A DNA stretch of 64,000 bases from JBBDSJ01 sp040905025 (GTDB lineage: Bacteria; Pseudomonadota; Gammaproteobacteria; Methylohalomonadales; Methylohalomonadaceae). The notes beneath the pieces were generated by a model that searched no databases, was not told where the DNA came from, and saw only the letters and a program-made list of their open reading frames with translations. The position numbers and the translations under genes are program-made. The stretch spans positions 1 through 64,000 of the forward strand of contig JBBDSJ010000121.1 of the NCBI GenBank assembly GCA_040905025.1, in the 5' to 3' direction. Of the stretch, positions 1-8,905 are shown piece after piece. Every line of letters starts with the position of its first letter. Position 1 is the first letter of the stretch.

Positions 1-2
1 AT

Positions 3-1325
3 AATCTGCTGGGCAGTGATGGCATCTGGTGGTTGCTCAGTCATCTGGTGGAAAACTTCATCAATTTTCCACCGCTGGGTATCGTGCTGGTAGGCATGCT
101 CGGTATTGGTCTGGCCGAACGCAGTGGCCTGTTGCCGACGCTGTTTACACAACTCGCGGCTGTAACACCGGCAAGTCTGCTGACCCCGGCGATGGTTTTA
201 TTGGGTATTCAGTCTTCACTGGCGCTGGATGCCGGTTATGTCGTGTTACCGCCACTGGCAGCGGTATTGTATCAGGCGGCCGGGCGGCCACCGCTTGCCG
301 GAATTGCCGCTGTCTTCGCCGGTGTGTCTGCCGGATTCGGCGCAAATCTTTTAATCACGGCGCTGGATCCACTATTGGCCGGCTTCACCCAGTCCGGTGC
401 GAGTCTGATTGATACAGATTATCGGGTTGCCGCCACCGCCAACTGGTGGCTGATGATCGCCTCGACTATCATGCTGACCCTGATCGGCTGGGCAGTTACG
501 GCCTGGTATGTTGAACCACGACTGCAGCAACAAATTAGTACATCGCTAGTTCAGGACCAGGCAAGCCAAACTGATATAACTGCCGAAAAACAACGTGCGT
601 TAAAACGCACGGGCATGTGTGCAATGGTGTTATTGATGCTGTTACTGCTGGCCATTTTTTTGCCCGGTGCGCCATTGCATGGTAGCGGCCAGTATTTCGC
701 GCGCTGGGTCGAGGCGACCGTGCCGTTACTGTTTTTGTGTTTTTTAATACCGGCACTGGTCTATGGCATCAGTGCCGGCACTATTCGCAATGATCGTGAT
801 GCCGCCCGCATGTTGTTCGATACCATGACAACACTGGGGCCGTATATTGTGCTGGCATTTTTTGCCGCGCAATTCATTGAAGCATTCAAATACTCGGGGC
901 TTGGTGAAATGCTGGCGATTGCCGGCGGCCAGTTTCTGAGTCAACAGGCAATTCCGACTCCCATGTTGATGATAGGCTTTATTGTGGTCGTTGGTCTGGC
1001 GAATCTGTTGATTGGCTCGGCATCCGCCAAGTATGCGTTTTTTGCGCCGGTGTTCGTGCCGATGTTCATGCAGGTTGATGTCAGTCCGGAGCTGACCCAG
1101 GCCGCCTATCGGATTGGCGATTCAGTCAGCAATATTATTACGCCCCTGAATCCCTACATGATTATTATCATCGCGCATGTGCAGATATACGCGAAAAAGG
1201 CCGGCTTTGGCACCGTGCTGGCACTTATGCTGCCCTACTCGCTGGCATTTTTTCTGAGCTGGTCTGTACTGCTGGTGATCTGGTTATTACTGGGGCTACC
1301 GCTGGGTCCGGGCGCGCATGTCTAA
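3..1325 (+). CDS. AbgT-family transporter (5' end outside window)
   Basis: Inner-membrane transporter of the AbgT family, whose known members move p-aminobenzoyl-glutamate or export antifolate drugs. The frame is open from base 3 and already reads family sequence (LLGSDGIWWLLSHLVENF), so the TTG at 33 is internal and the true start lies left of the window. About 440 residues are present against roughly 500-510 for the family, so the N-terminal part is missing. Many hydrophobic segments are visible, and the C-terminal half carries the conserved stretch with GSASAKYAFFAPVFVPMF and RIGDSVSNIITPLNPYM, typical of AbgT. The substrate cannot be read from sequence. It is followed after 22 bp by the DUF1820 gene on the same strand. 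Confidence 0.88.
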   Translation, partial: NLLGSDGIWWLLSHLVENFINFPPLGIVLVGMLGIGLAERSGLLPTLFTQLAAVTPASLLTPAMVLLGIQSSLALDAGYVVLPPLAAVLYQAAGRPPLAGIAAVFAGVSAGFGANLLITALDPLLAGFTQSGASLIDTDYRVAATANWWLMIASTIMLTLIGWAVTAWYVEPRLQQQISTSLVQDQASQTDITAEKQRALKRTGMCAMVLLMLLLLAIFLPGAPLHGSGQYFARWVEATVPLLFLCFLIPALVYGISAGTIRNDRDAARMLFDTMTTLGPYIVLAFFAAQFIEAFKYSGLGEMLAIAGGQFLSQQAIPTPMLMIGFIVVVGLANLLIGSASAKYAFFAPVFVPMFMQVDVSPELTQAAYRIGDSVSNIITPLNPYMIIIIAHVQIYAKKAGFGTVLALMLPYSLAFFLSWSVLLVIWLLLGLPLGPGAHV

Positions 1326-1347
1326 AACACTGTGATATGATCCTGAC

Positions 1348-1671
1348 ATGAGTAAAATAAATTTATACCGCATTACTTTTCACAATCAGGGCAAGATTTA
1401 CGAGGTCTACGCCAAAAGCGTACATCAGGGCGCCTTGTTCGGTTTTATCGAAATTGAAAAACTGGTGTTCGGCGAAAAAACATCACTGGTGGTTGACCCG
1501 GCCGAGGAAAATCTGAAAAGTGAATTTCAGGATGTGATTCGTACCTATATCCCGATGCACTCCATTGTGCGTATTGACGAAGTCAGTAAGCGCGGCACCA
1601 GCAAAATCAGCGATGCGCCCGACGCCAGCAACATTGCTCCGTTCCCGGTTTATACGCGTTCAGACAGTTAA
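1348..1671 (+). CDS. DUF1820 family protein
   Basis: A 107-residue soluble protein matching the conserved gammaproteobacterial DUF1820 family by its opening (INLYRITFHNQGKIYEVYAK) and the middle section with GFIEIEKLVFGEKTSLVVDP. There is no signal peptide or membrane segment. It starts with ATG 22 bp after the AbgT-type gene and may be co-transcribed with it. Family function is unknown; the fold is thought to be a small beta-rich domain. The C-terminal 25 residues are low in order and poorly conserved. Confidence 0.8.
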   Translation: MSKINLYRITFHNQGKIYEVYAKSVHQGALFGFIEIEKLVFGEKTSLVVDPAEENLKSEFQDVIRTYIPMHSIVRIDEVSKRGTSKISDAPDASNIAPFPVYTRSDS

Positions 1672-1696
1672 GCAAGCCTCCCATACCCGAAGTAAA

Positions 1697-2504
1697 CTAT
1701 CCGGTCACCAACTCCCCGACGTGAGCGGCAGCGGCACTGGCATTGCCTTGCAGGTTGTAACCGCCTTCCAGTATTGATACCAGCCGGCCGGCACAATGCT
1801 GGTCTGCAAGTTCGAGCATCATCCGGGTAAGTTCAGCAAAGCCGGCATCGGTAATGTCGTAGCAGCCGAGCAGATCAGATTCACGACTATCAAAACCGGC
1901 CGAGATTAAAATAAATTCCGGTTTGAAATCTGTCGCAGCAGGCAAGAGCCTGTCCCGAAACGCCGCAATAATATCCGCATCAGTTGCGCCACACCCCAGC
2001 GGTACATTGATGGTATAGCCTTTGCCGGCACCACTGCCGGTATCGCCGCTATGGCCGGTGCCGGGATAGGCATTGATGTCATGGGTAGAGAAAAACAGCA
2101 CACCCGGATCGTCATAAAATGCAGCTTCGGTACCATTACCATGATGGTAATCCCAGTCCACAATCAGTATCCGTTCAAGCNNNNNNNNNNNNNNNNNNNN
2201 NNNNNNNNNNNNNNNNNNNNNNNNNNNNNNNNNNNNNNNNNNNNNNNNNNNNNNNNNNNNNNNNNNNNNNNNNNNNNNNNTGTATCTGTTCCAGTTGTTC
2301 AAACCAGGCCTGTTCACGAAACAACGCCATCAGGGTTTCCAGACGGCGCGGTGATTCCGGATGCCGGATATCCAGCATATGGCGCAGATACAGATCACTG
2401 TAGACCAGCCCGGTAGGCAGCCGTGTTGCTGCCAGTGCCCGGCCGACGCTGCTGGCCATGACAGCCAGCGCTGTCGCTATCTGTAAAAATGTTCGCCGTT
2501 GCAT
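1697..2504 (-). CDS. Histone-deacetylase-family hydrolase with Tat-like signal (interrupted by a gap)
   Basis: Zn-dependent deacetylase of the arginase/HDAC fold (class II HDAC / acetylpolyamine amidohydrolase relatives). Chosen start: ATG at 2504, giving MQRRTFLQIATALAVMASS, which has an RRxFL twin-arginine pattern, a hydrophobic stretch and an AxA-type cleavage region, so export to the periplasm is likely. The mature N-terminus reads DIRHPESPRRLE, a family hallmark. After the gap come VDWDYHHGNGTEAAFY (metal-binding Asp and His), SAGFDSRESDLLG (metal Asp) and LEGGYNL. The two halves are in different frames across 100 N. HDAC alignments expect about 100 residues between them, including the catalytic His pair, so the true gap is probably near 300 bp. 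It converges on the DUF1820 gene. Confidence 0.82.
2181..2280. other. Assembly gap (100 N) inside the HDAC-like gene
   Basis: Exactly 100 N, the usual placeholder for a gap of unknown size. Flanking sequence shows no duplication, and the gene changes frame across it, so real sequence is missing. Confidence 0.97.
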
Positions 2505-2605
2505 ATCAGGTTTTGTCCAGCCGGAAGTATTGTCAAGAGGATTGATTTTAGCCGTGATTGTGCCTACCTTGGCAACAGTCCTCATTTCAGGCTGTCTATA
2601 TAAGT

Positions 2606-3097
2606 ATGTCAAGATTTCACTTTCTGATATTGCTCGGTTTATGGCTGGCCGGCGGGCCGGCACGGGCAGAGTGGCAGATGGTAGATGGTGATAATGGCAC
2701 CAGCGCCCGTATCATCAATGCGAATGGCCATGAACTGAAAATCTATCGTGACGCCAGTGACGCGATTTATGCACGCCTGCAGCTTGCCGATGGACTCTAC
2801 AGCCTGCGCCCGGACGCCTGCCCGACATATCAGGTTGACCAGCGTGAACCACGCAATACGTCCATTAATACCACCGGTTGTATCATTGAACCGAACTCGG
2901 TGGAGTTTATTCTGGGTTATATCGAAGCCGGCCGGGTGGTTTCATTGCCTCTGCATGAATTCATGAACGGCAGTGAAATTCATTATCGTTTTGCGCTCGC
3001 CAGTGGCGGTTATCAGGCTACCAAATTCTCGCTCAGTGGCTCACTGCGGACATTGCGCACGGTCCTGGGACAGGATCTCGAAATATTGCCACGGTGA
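2606..3097 (+). CDS. Hypothetical exported protein
   Basis: A 163-residue protein that I do not recognise. The start is taken at ATG 2606 because it opens a good signal peptide (MSRFHFLILLGLWLAGGPARA, cleavage probably after ARA); the longer open frame upstream adds no sensible sequence. The mature part is beta-rich with three cysteines and no lipobox, so it is probably periplasmic. Residues SALASGG..ATKFSL-like near the end resemble pilus- or invasion-associated beta-sandwich proteins only vaguely. Its stop overlaps the GTG start of the acyltransferase gene by 4 bp, so the two are probably co-translated. Confidence 0.72.
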   Translation: MSRFHFLILLGLWLAGGPARAEWQMVDGDNGTSARIINANGHELKIYRDASDAIYARLQLADGLYSLRPDACPTYQVDQREPRNTSINTTGCIIEPNSVEFILGYIEAGRVVSLPLHEFMNGSEIHYRFALASGGYQATKFSLSGSLRTLRTVLGQDLEILPR

Positions 3098-4272
3098 AAC
3101 CTGAACCACAGCTGACAGATACGAGTATCTGTGTCCGGCAGCTAAACGGACTTAGCACAGTGTCGGCAGAGGATTGGGATGCATTAACGGACGGCCTTGA
3201 TCCGTTCGTCCGGCATGCTTTTCTCGCCGGCCTGGAATCACAGGATTGTCTCACCAGTCATAGCTGGCAGCCTTGCCATTTGACCGCCTGGCAGGCCGAT
3301 CGGCTGGTTGGCGCAATGCCGTTGTATATGCGCTGGGCCTCGGAAGGCGAATTCGTGTTTGACTGGAACTGGGCCGAAGCCCATCAGCGTGCCATCGGTC
3401 CCTATTATCCAAAACTCGTGACTGCCATTCCATTTACCCCGGTGACGGGGCCACGCCTGCTCGTGCATCCGGATGCCAGCGACCCCGGACAGGTGCGTAA
3501 ATCACTCGTTGCGGCGGCGCTTGAATTTGCGGAAGCAGAAGCAGTCTCGTCCTGGCATGTCTTGTTCCCGGACAAGCATCTCAGCGATGAACTCGGCAAG
3601 CACGAATTGCTGCCCCGCCGGGGTTGTCAGTATCACTGGTACAACGATCACTATGCGGATTTCGATGCCTTCCTGATGCAATTGACAAGCCGCCGGCGCA
3701 AGGAAATTCGCCGCGAACGTCGCAGCGTCAGCGACAGTGATCTGAAGATTGAAGTATTACAGGGGGCCGCGATCACTGATCAGCACTGGGAAGTGTTCTA
3801 TCCTTTCTATTGCAATACATTTCTGCAGCGTTGGGGGCGGCCGCGTTTGACCCTGGCTTTCCTGCAACATCTATCCCGCAGCATGCCGGAGGTGCCGCTG
3901 TTGTTTCTCGCCCGCGATGGCTCGCGCTATGTCGCCGGGGCACTGGCGTTATGTGGCCGCGACACGCTGTATGGCCGGCATTGGGGTTGTAACAGCGGTT
4001 ACCGGAACCTGCATTTTGAGTTGTGCTACTATCAAACCATCGATTTTTGCATTGGCCACAATCTTGCCCATCTCGATGCCGGTGCCCAGGGAGAACACAA
4101 GATGAGTCGAGGCTTTGTTCCGGTAAAAACCTGTTCCAACCACTGGCTGCGCGATGCGCGCTTTCGCAGCGCCGTCGCTGATTTTTTGCAACATGAGCAT
4201 GACATGATCGATCGCTATATGCAGAGTCTTGCCAGCCACACGGCTTACCGGCAAACCGGCGCGGTTACATAA
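3094..4272 (+). CDS. GNAT-fold N-acyltransferase, FemAB-like (COG3146)
   Basis: A 392-residue cytosolic protein of the predicted N-acyltransferase family (peptidogalycan biosynthesis/recognition, FemAB-like; double GNAT fold). Family signatures include PFVRHAFLAGLE near residue 32, SRRRKEIRRERR around 200, FYPFYCNTFLQRWGRP around 240 and GAQGEHKMSRGFVPVKT around 350, which marks the second acetyltransferase domain. Starts with GTG overlapping the upstream stop (GTGA). It sits directly before aat-bpt; in other gammaproteobacteria this family is also found near bpt/aat, but its acceptor is not established. A peptidoglycan role is only suggested by the fold. Confidence 0.82.
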   Translation: MKPEPQLTDTSICVRQLNGLSTVSAEDWDALTDGLDPFVRHAFLAGLESQDCLTSHSWQPCHLTAWQADRLVGAMPLYMRWASEGEFVFDWNWAEAHQRAIGPYYPKLVTAIPFTPVTGPRLLVHPDASDPGQVRKSLVAAALEFAEAEAVSSWHVLFPDKHLSDELGKHELLPRRGCQYHWYNDHYADFDAFLMQLTSRRRKEIRRERRSVSDSDLKIEVLQGAAITDQHWEVFYPFYCNTFLQRWGRPRLTLAFLQHLSRSMPEVPLLFLARDGSRYVAGALALCGRDTLYGRHWGCNSGYRNLHFELCYYQTIDFCIGHNLAHLDAGAQGEHKMSRGFVPVKTCSNHWLRDARFRSAVADFLQHEHDMIDRYMQSLASHTAYRQTGAVT

Positions 4273-4285
4273 AGCAGGCCTGATC

Positions 4286-5011
4286 ATGACCGGCGAGACA
4301 CTGGCACATCAAATCTACTGGGTTGCTGACAATCGTATCGGCGCGGATTTCCCACCAGTGGAAAAAGCCCTGGCCGATCCGGACGGATTATTGGCCATTG
4401 GTGGTGATCTCAGCCCGACACGTTTATTGCATGCCTATCAACTTGGTATTTTTCCGTGGTTCAGTGAAGGTCAACCGATTCTGTGGTGGTCACCCGATCC
4501 GCGTTGTGTCATTCGGCCTGGTCATTTAAAAATCAGCCGCAGTCTGCGCAAAACGATTAACAGCAACAGGTTTGTTGTCACTGTGGACCAGGCTTTTGCC
4601 AATGTTGTCAAAAACTGCGCCGCGCCGCGTGATGGCATCTATGACACCTGGATCACTGCCGACATCAAAACGGCATATCAGCAATTGCATGAGCTTGGAC
4701 ATGCACATTCGGTAGAGTGCTGGCATGACGGTGAACTGGTTGGTGGCCTGTATGGCATCGCAATCGGCCAGGTGTTTTTTGGTGAATCCATGTTCAGTCG
4801 TGTCAGCGATGCATCCAAAGTTGCACTGGCATGGTTGTCGGCACAACTCGCCGCCGCAGATTTTCAATTGATCGATTGTCAGGTAAATTCGCCGCATTTG
4901 CGCAAACTCGGCGCTGAACTGATGCCACGCCAGTCATTCAGTAATCTGCTTGCCACGGCCTGTGCCAGGACCGCCAGCATTGACTGGCAACAACCGGGGG
5001 CAGCGTTATGA
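4286..5011 (+). CDS. aat: Leucyl/phenylalanyl-tRNA--protein transferase
   Basis: Adds Leu or Phe from aminoacyl-tRNA to proteins with N-terminal Lys or Arg, creating N-degrons for ClpS/ClpAP. The start at ATG 4286 (MTGETLAHQIYWV) fits the family length (241 residues). Diagnostic sequence: FPPVEKALADPDGLLAIGGDL, AYQLGIFPWFSEGQPILWWSPDPR, and ECWHDGELVGGLYGIAIG followed by FFGESMFSR. Its TGA overlaps the bpt start (ATGA), so aat and bpt are translationally coupled, a conserved arrangement that keeps the two N-degron transferases together. Confidence 0.95.
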   Translation: MTGETLAHQIYWVADNRIGADFPPVEKALADPDGLLAIGGDLSPTRLLHAYQLGIFPWFSEGQPILWWSPDPRCVIRPGHLKISRSLRKTINSNRFVVTVDQAFANVVKNCAAPRDGIYDTWITADIKTAYQQLHELGHAHSVECWHDGELVGGLYGIAIGQVFFGESMFSRVSDASKVALAWLSAQLAAADFQLIDCQVNSPHLRKLGAELMPRQSFSNLLATACARTASIDWQQPGAAL

Positions 5012-5597
5012 TGCATGACACCCGGGTCGAGCGCCTGAGCTTTTACGCGACACCGCCACATCCGTGCAGTTATCTGCCGAATCGTGAGGCCGTTACGCTG
5101 TTTGCGGATCCGCGTTTCCCGAAAACCCGGCAACTTTACACTGCGTTGTCAGCGCGCGGTTTCCGCCGCAGTGGCGAGCATCTGTATCAACCGCACTGTC
5201 AGGGCTGCTCTGCCTGTGTGCCGGTGCGGATCCCGGTAGCCGACTATCGCAGCAATCGCCAGCAACGCCGGACCTGGCGCCGGAACCAGGATCTGACCGT
5301 ACGCATGCAGTCAGCCTGCTACGATCCGGAACATTTTGCCCTGTATCAGCGCTATATTGCCGGCCGCCATGCCGGTGGCGGCATGGATGATCCGACCCCG
5401 GAAAGTTACATGAATTTTCTGACGGCNNNNNNNNNNNNNNNNNNNNNNNNNNNNNNNNNNNNNNNNNNNNNNNNNNNNNNNNNNNNNNNNNNNNNNNNNN
5501 NNNNNNNNNNNNNNNNNNNNNNNNNNCACGGCCGGCTTTGCTTATTCAGGGCGTCTGGGGCAAAATGCGCAGCTTGTTCAATCACCGAAGAAACTAA
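5008..5597 (+). CDS. bpt: Aspartate/glutamate leucyltransferase (interrupted by a gap)
   Basis: Bacterial protein transferase (Bpt/ATE family) that adds Leu to proteins with N-terminal Asp or Glu. The N-terminal half is clear: TPPHPCSYLPNREAVTLF-like opening, then the cysteine pair region HCQGCSACVPVRIPV that binds in the family, and RNQDLTV. About 139 residues precede the 100-N gap. After the gap the frame that fits is RPALLIQGVWGKMRSLFNHRRN, ending in TAA at 5595-5597 just before infA. Normal length is about 235-250 residues, so roughly 230 bp of true sequence is missing. Start ATG 5008 or 5011; both overlap the aat stop. Confidence 0.9.
5427..5526. other. Assembly gap (100 N) inside bpt
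   Basis: Placeholder of 100 N. The flanks are not duplicated, and the C-terminal core of Bpt is absent, so this gap hides real bases. Confidence 0.97.
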
Positions 5598-5602
5598 TCA
5601 GC

Positions 5603-5821
5603 ATGGCGAAGGAAGACGTTATTGAAATGGAAGGGACTATCACCGAGACATTGCCGAATACAATGTTTCGGGTTGAGCTTGAAAATGGACACACGATTAC
5701 CGCACACATTTCCGGCAAAATGCGCAAGCACTACATCCGTATTCTGACCGGTGACAAGGTTACGGTTGAGCTGACCCCGTACGACCTCAGCAAGGGCCGC
5801 ATTACCTACCGCCAGCGTTAA
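5603..5821 (+). CDS. infA: Translation initiation factor IF-1
   Basis: 72-residue OB-fold protein that occupies the ribosomal A site during initiation. It opens MAKEDVIEMEGTITETLPN, contains FRVELENGHTITAHISGKMR and ends VELTPYDLSKGRITYRQR, nearly canonical for IF-1. It starts 5 bp after the bpt stop, completing the aat-bpt-infA block common in gammaproteobacteria. It converges with kdsB, with only 15 bp between the stop codons. Confidence 0.98.
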   Translation: MAKEDVIEMEGTITETLPNTMFRVELENGHTITAHISGKMRKHYIRILTGDKVTVELTPYDLSKGRITYRQR

Positions 5822-5836
5822 ACCTGCCGATACAAG

Positions 5837-6577
5837 TTAATCCGCGCCAGCCAGTTCCCGCGCGCGCTCCAGATCCGCCGCTGTATCAATGCCCAGACCC
5901 GGTGCGGCAACTGCTTCTGCCACTGCGATTACGGCACCATAGTGCAATGCACGTAATTGTTCGAGCCGTTCAGTTTGCTCGGCACTGCAGGCCGGCAATG
6001 TTACGTAATGATTCAAAAAACCGGCACGGTACGCATACAAACCAATATGCCGATAGCCGTAAACACCATTGTCCGGTGAACTGTCGTGCCAGGCAATCGG
6101 CGCCCGGCTGAAATACAATGCTTGCTCATTTGCATTACGCACAACCTTGACAATGTTCGGATTCTGAAAGTCTTCATCTGAAAAAATCGGTTCGCATACG
6201 GTGGCCATCACCGCATCGGTATCGTTCAATAATAATTCCGCGACCTGATTCAGTAATGCTGCCGGCATGCCATACTCGTCACCCTGCAGATTCACGATGA
6301 CATGATCGTTACTATATTCATTCAGCCGGGCCACTTCTGCCAGCCGTTCGGTACCGGAATTATGTTGTGCCCCGGTCATGCAAACCTGTGCGCCGAATGC
6401 TGCTGCTGCGGATTGAATGCGCGCATCATCGGTAGCAATGATCACTTCACTGGCATTGCTTTGCAATGCGGACATATAGACATGTTCAAGCAACGGTTTG
6501 CCGGCAATGTCCTGCAATGGCTTGCCCGGCAGACGGGTTGATGCATAGCGCGTCGGGATGATGACAGTATAGTTCAT
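5837..6577 (-). CDS. kdsB: 3-deoxy-manno-octulosonate cytidylyltransferase
   Basis: CMP-Kdo synthetase: activates Kdo with CTP for addition to lipid A. 246 residues, the usual length. The N-terminus IIPTRYASTRLPGKPL is the nucleotide-binding signature; EVIIATDDARI, IVNLQGDE (metal/nucleotide site) and YFSRAPIAW follow. It is the last gene of the minus-strand run comEC-exbB-exbD-lpxK-trm112-kdsB, so it is made together with the lipid A 4'-kinase that precedes its substrate step. Confidence 0.96.
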   Translation of the reverse strand: MNYTVIIPTRYASTRLPGKPLQDIAGKPLLEHVYMSALQSNASEVIIATDDARIQSAAAAFGAQVCMTGAQHNSGTERLAEVARLNEYSNDHVIVNLQGDEYGMPAALLNQVAELLLNDTDAVMATVCEPIFSDEDFQNPNIVKVVRNANEQALYFSRAPIAWHDSSPDNGVYGYRHIGLYAYRAGFLNHYVTLPACSAEQTERLEQLRALHYGAVIAVAEAVAAPGLGIDTAADLERARELAGAD

Positions 6578-6594
6578 TCTGTCAACGCTTCTGG

Positions 6595-6798
6595 TTATTT
6601 GCGCTGCCGATAATATTCTGCTTCATCATCAGTTAATGAACGCGCTTCTTCCTCCAGCATCACCGGAATATCATCACGGATCGGATACGCCAGACGTGCT
6701 GAACAGGAAATCAGTTCCTGCTTGTCTTTATCATAAACCAGTGGGCCTTTGGTCACTGGACACACCAGTATATCGAGCAGTTTTTTATCCATAGTCAA
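6595..6798 (-). CDS. Trm112 family protein (YcaR-like)
   Basis: A 67-residue small protein of the Trm112/UPF0434 family. Sequence LLDILVCPVTKGPLVYDKDKQ and LISCSARLAYPIRDDIPVML is typical, with a reduced set of the zinc-ribbon cysteines (one at the CP motif, one at ISC). In eukaryotes Trm112 activates methyltransferases; the bacterial function is uncertain. It lies between lpxK (9 bp) and kdsB (17 bp), the standard location of ycaR, so it is part of the same transcript. Confidence 0.9.
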   Translation of the reverse strand: MTMDKKLLDILVCPVTKGPLVYDKDKQELISCSARLAYPIRDDIPVMLEEEARSLTDDEAEYYRQRK

Positions 6799-6807
6799 CC
6801 TCGTTAA

Positions 6808-7821
6808 TCAAGTACGCAACTCATCCAGCAAATGGTTGAGCCGGTATTCAAATGTTTTCGCCAGACTCGCCGTGACTGGCAGATACCAGGCATTTTGCAG
6901 GGCCGGCACAGTCGACAGACGGGCACATTTGACTGCATCCTTTTCGGTCATAATGATTGGCAGATCCTCGTCGAAATTAAAATCTGCCGCGGTAAAATCA
7001 TGATGATCAGCACGGGCATGCGGCACTACCAGCAAGCCATGTTGTTTCAATGATGAAAAAAACCGTTGCGGATTACCGATACCAGCGACAGCATGCACAC
7101 GTTTGCCCTGCCAGTCTGCCAGTGATTCAGTCGCTTCATCGCCAAATAATGGCCGCAACTGCTGTTGCTGATATTGCATTTCATGTTCGCCGCGCTGGCC
7201 ACGGCCATTGCACACCAGAATATGTACATGCCGCAAACGCCCCAGGCCTTCGCGCAATGGCCCGGCCGGCAAACACAGGCCGTTGCCGAAACGGCGTTGG
7301 CCATCAATCACAACAATTTCGATATCACGCGCCAGCGCCAGATGTTGCAGTCCATCATCACTGATAATGATATTGCAACCGGCATGTTCAACCAGGCCGC
7401 GCGCCGCGAGCTGCCGCTTCCGGCAAACTGCCACCGGACAGCCACTACGCCGGGCCATTAATACTGCCTCATCACCGACCAGAGCCGGATCACTGTCAAC
7501 CCTGACCTGTTGTGGCCGATTCAGATCGCCACCACCGTAACCACGGCTGACAATCCCCGGTTTGAAACCGCGCTCAGTCAGATAAGCCGCCAGCCAAAGT
7601 ACCAACGGGGTTTTGCCGGTACCGCCAACGCTGAGATTGCCGACCACAATTACAGGCACACCCACCGGATGCATGGCCAGAATTCCGCTGCGATAACAAC
7701 CATCGCGAAGTGCCATCCCTGCCTGATATGCATAACCCAGTGGGGCCAGCAACCATGCCCAAACAGACTGCTCATACCAGAGCTGTTGCAGAAAACCGGT
7801 TAACCTGTTCACTAAAGACAA
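6808..7821 (-). CDS. lpxK: Tetraacyldisaccharide 4'-kinase
   Basis: Phosphorylates the 4' position of the lipid A disaccharide at the inner face of the inner membrane. 337 residues. An N-terminal hydrophobic region (residues about 15-35) is followed by PVIVVGNLSVGGTGKTPLV, the Walker A loop. Later come GIVSRGYGG, DPALVGDEAVLMA, IIISDDGLQH (catalytic Asp pair region) and TEKDAVKC. It follows exbD by 5 bp. The msbA flippase gene that precedes lpxK in many relatives is absent here; exbB and exbD take its place. Confidence 0.96.
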   Translation of the reverse strand: MSLVNRLTGFLQQLWYEQSVWAWLLAPLGYAYQAGMALRDGCYRSGILAMHPVGVPVIVVGNLSVGGTGKTPLVLWLAAYLTERGFKPGIVSRGYGGGDLNRPQQVRVDSDPALVGDEAVLMARRSGCPVAVCRKRQLAARGLVEHAGCNIIISDDGLQHLALARDIEIVVIDGQRRFGNGLCLPAGPLREGLGRLRHVHILVCNGRGQRGEHEMQYQQQQLRPLFGDEATESLADWQGKRVHAVAGIGNPQRFFSSLKQHGLLVVPHARADHHDFTAADFNFDEDLPIIMTEKDAVKCARLSTVPALQNAWYLPVTASLAKTFEYRLNHLLDELRT

Positions 7822-7826
7822 ACAGA

Positions 7827-8258
7827 TTAATCCTGCTGCAATGATTGAGTTGCGAACGTAATCCGGCGCAATCCCAGCTGTCTGGCTACGTCCATGATCC
7901 GGATCACTGATTGATGGCTGGCCTCGGCATCAGCATTAATGATAATAGATGGTTGTTCATCAATATTGCCGGCAGCCAGCAATGCGTCATTCAGACCTTC
8001 GCGAATAGTCTCCATTTGTGTATTCAGCAGTGACTTGTCATTTATGAACACACGGCCATTTTGATCAATGCTGATCTCGATAGTCTCGATATCAGTCTGC
8101 ACAACTTCCTGGCTTGCTTCCGGCAGGGTGATACTGATTTCGGACTCACGATCAAATGTCGTCGTGACCATAAAAAAGATCAGCAACAAAAACACCACAT
8201 CAATCAATGGTGTGATGTTCAGATCGAGATCTTCACGCGGTTTGTTACGAAAATGCAT
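7827..8258 (-). CDS. ExbD/TolR-family biopolymer transport protein
   Basis: 143 residues with a single N-terminal membrane anchor: DLNITPLIDVVFLLLIFFMV, holding the conserved intramembrane Asp used for proton flow. The rest is the periplasmic domain. It pairs with the MotA/TolQ/ExbB protein encoded 17 bp upstream. With no tolA/tonB or tol-pal nearby, the energised partner is unknown. This exbBD pair between comEC and lpxK is a conserved arrangement in several gammaproteobacterial groups, which hints at an envelope role. Confidence 0.92.
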   Translation of the reverse strand: MHFRNKPREDLDLNITPLIDVVFLLLIFFMVTTTFDRESEISITLPEASQEVVQTDIETIEISIDQNGRVFINDKSLLNTQMETIREGLNDALLAAGNIDEQPSIIINADAEASHQSVIRIMDVARQLGLRRITFATQSLQQD

Positions 8259-8275
8259 GCATCAATTCCCTGTAT

Positions 8276-8902
8276 TCAGCTCGAACCCACTTCGCGCTCG
8301 CGTTGGCCACACATCACCTCGACCAGCCGTAATGAATCCTGTTCCATGGTCACCACGAGTTCATCCACCCGGCCACGAAAGTAGCGGTAAAACAGTAACG
8401 CCGGGATAGCAACCATCAAGCCGGCCGCGGTCGTTACCAGTGCCTCGGCAATCCCGGAGGCAAGGATGGAGGCATCACCCACCCCTTCGGTGGTAATCAC
8501 CGCAAACACCTTGATCATGCCAAGCACCGTACCCAGCAGGCCCAGTAACGGTGAAATTGACGCGATGGTTCCAAGCGTATTCAGAAAACGGTCCAGCTCA
8601 TGCGCAACATGGCGGCCGACGTCTTCAATACTTTCTTTCATGACTTCACGCTCATGCCGGCGGTTAAGCAGTCCGGCAGCGAGGATGCGTCCGAGTGGTG
8701 AGCTTTTATGCAGTTCCTGCAATTTTTTGCTGTCCAGCTGGCCATTCCGCGACCATTGCCAGACCTGGTTGACCAGATTACGTGGCGCAATGCGTTTGCG
8801 CTGCAATGACCAGAAACGCTCGATGATGATTGCCAGTGCAATGACCGAGCACAGCAATATCGGCCACATGACCCAGCCACCTGCTTTAATTAATTCCAGC
8901 AC
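8276..8902 (-). CDS. MotA/TolQ/ExbB-family proton channel protein
   Basis: 208 residues with three membrane segments: one near residues 10-28 (GWVMWPILLCSVIALAIII), and two in the C-terminal half (ISPLLGLLGTVLGMIKVF and EALVTTAAGLMVAIPALLFY). The GLLGTV and A-LTT-GL motifs are the ExbB/TolQ signature. It forms the channel with the ExbD-like protein encoded next. Start ATG at 8902, 3 bp after the comEC stop. Confidence 0.93.
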   Translation of the reverse strand: MLELIKAGGWVMWPILLCSVIALAIIIERFWSLQRKRIAPRNLVNQVWQWSRNGQLDSKKLQELHKSSPLGRILAAGLLNRRHEREVMKESIEDVGRHVAHELDRFLNTLGTIASISPLLGLLGTVLGMIKVFAVITTEGVGDASILASGIAEALVTTAAGLMVAIPALLFYRYFRGRVDELVVTMEQDSLRLVEVMCGQREREVGSS

Positions 8903-8905
8903 AGA

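Noticed and set aside
33..1325. TTG at 33 as the start of the AbgT-type gene
   Set aside because: Family sequence continues upstream to the window edge, so the start is outside.
2181..2280. Gaps 1 and 2 as overlap artefacts like gap 3
   Set aside because: Their flanks are not duplicated and the two proteins lack conserved core segments, so real sequence is missing.
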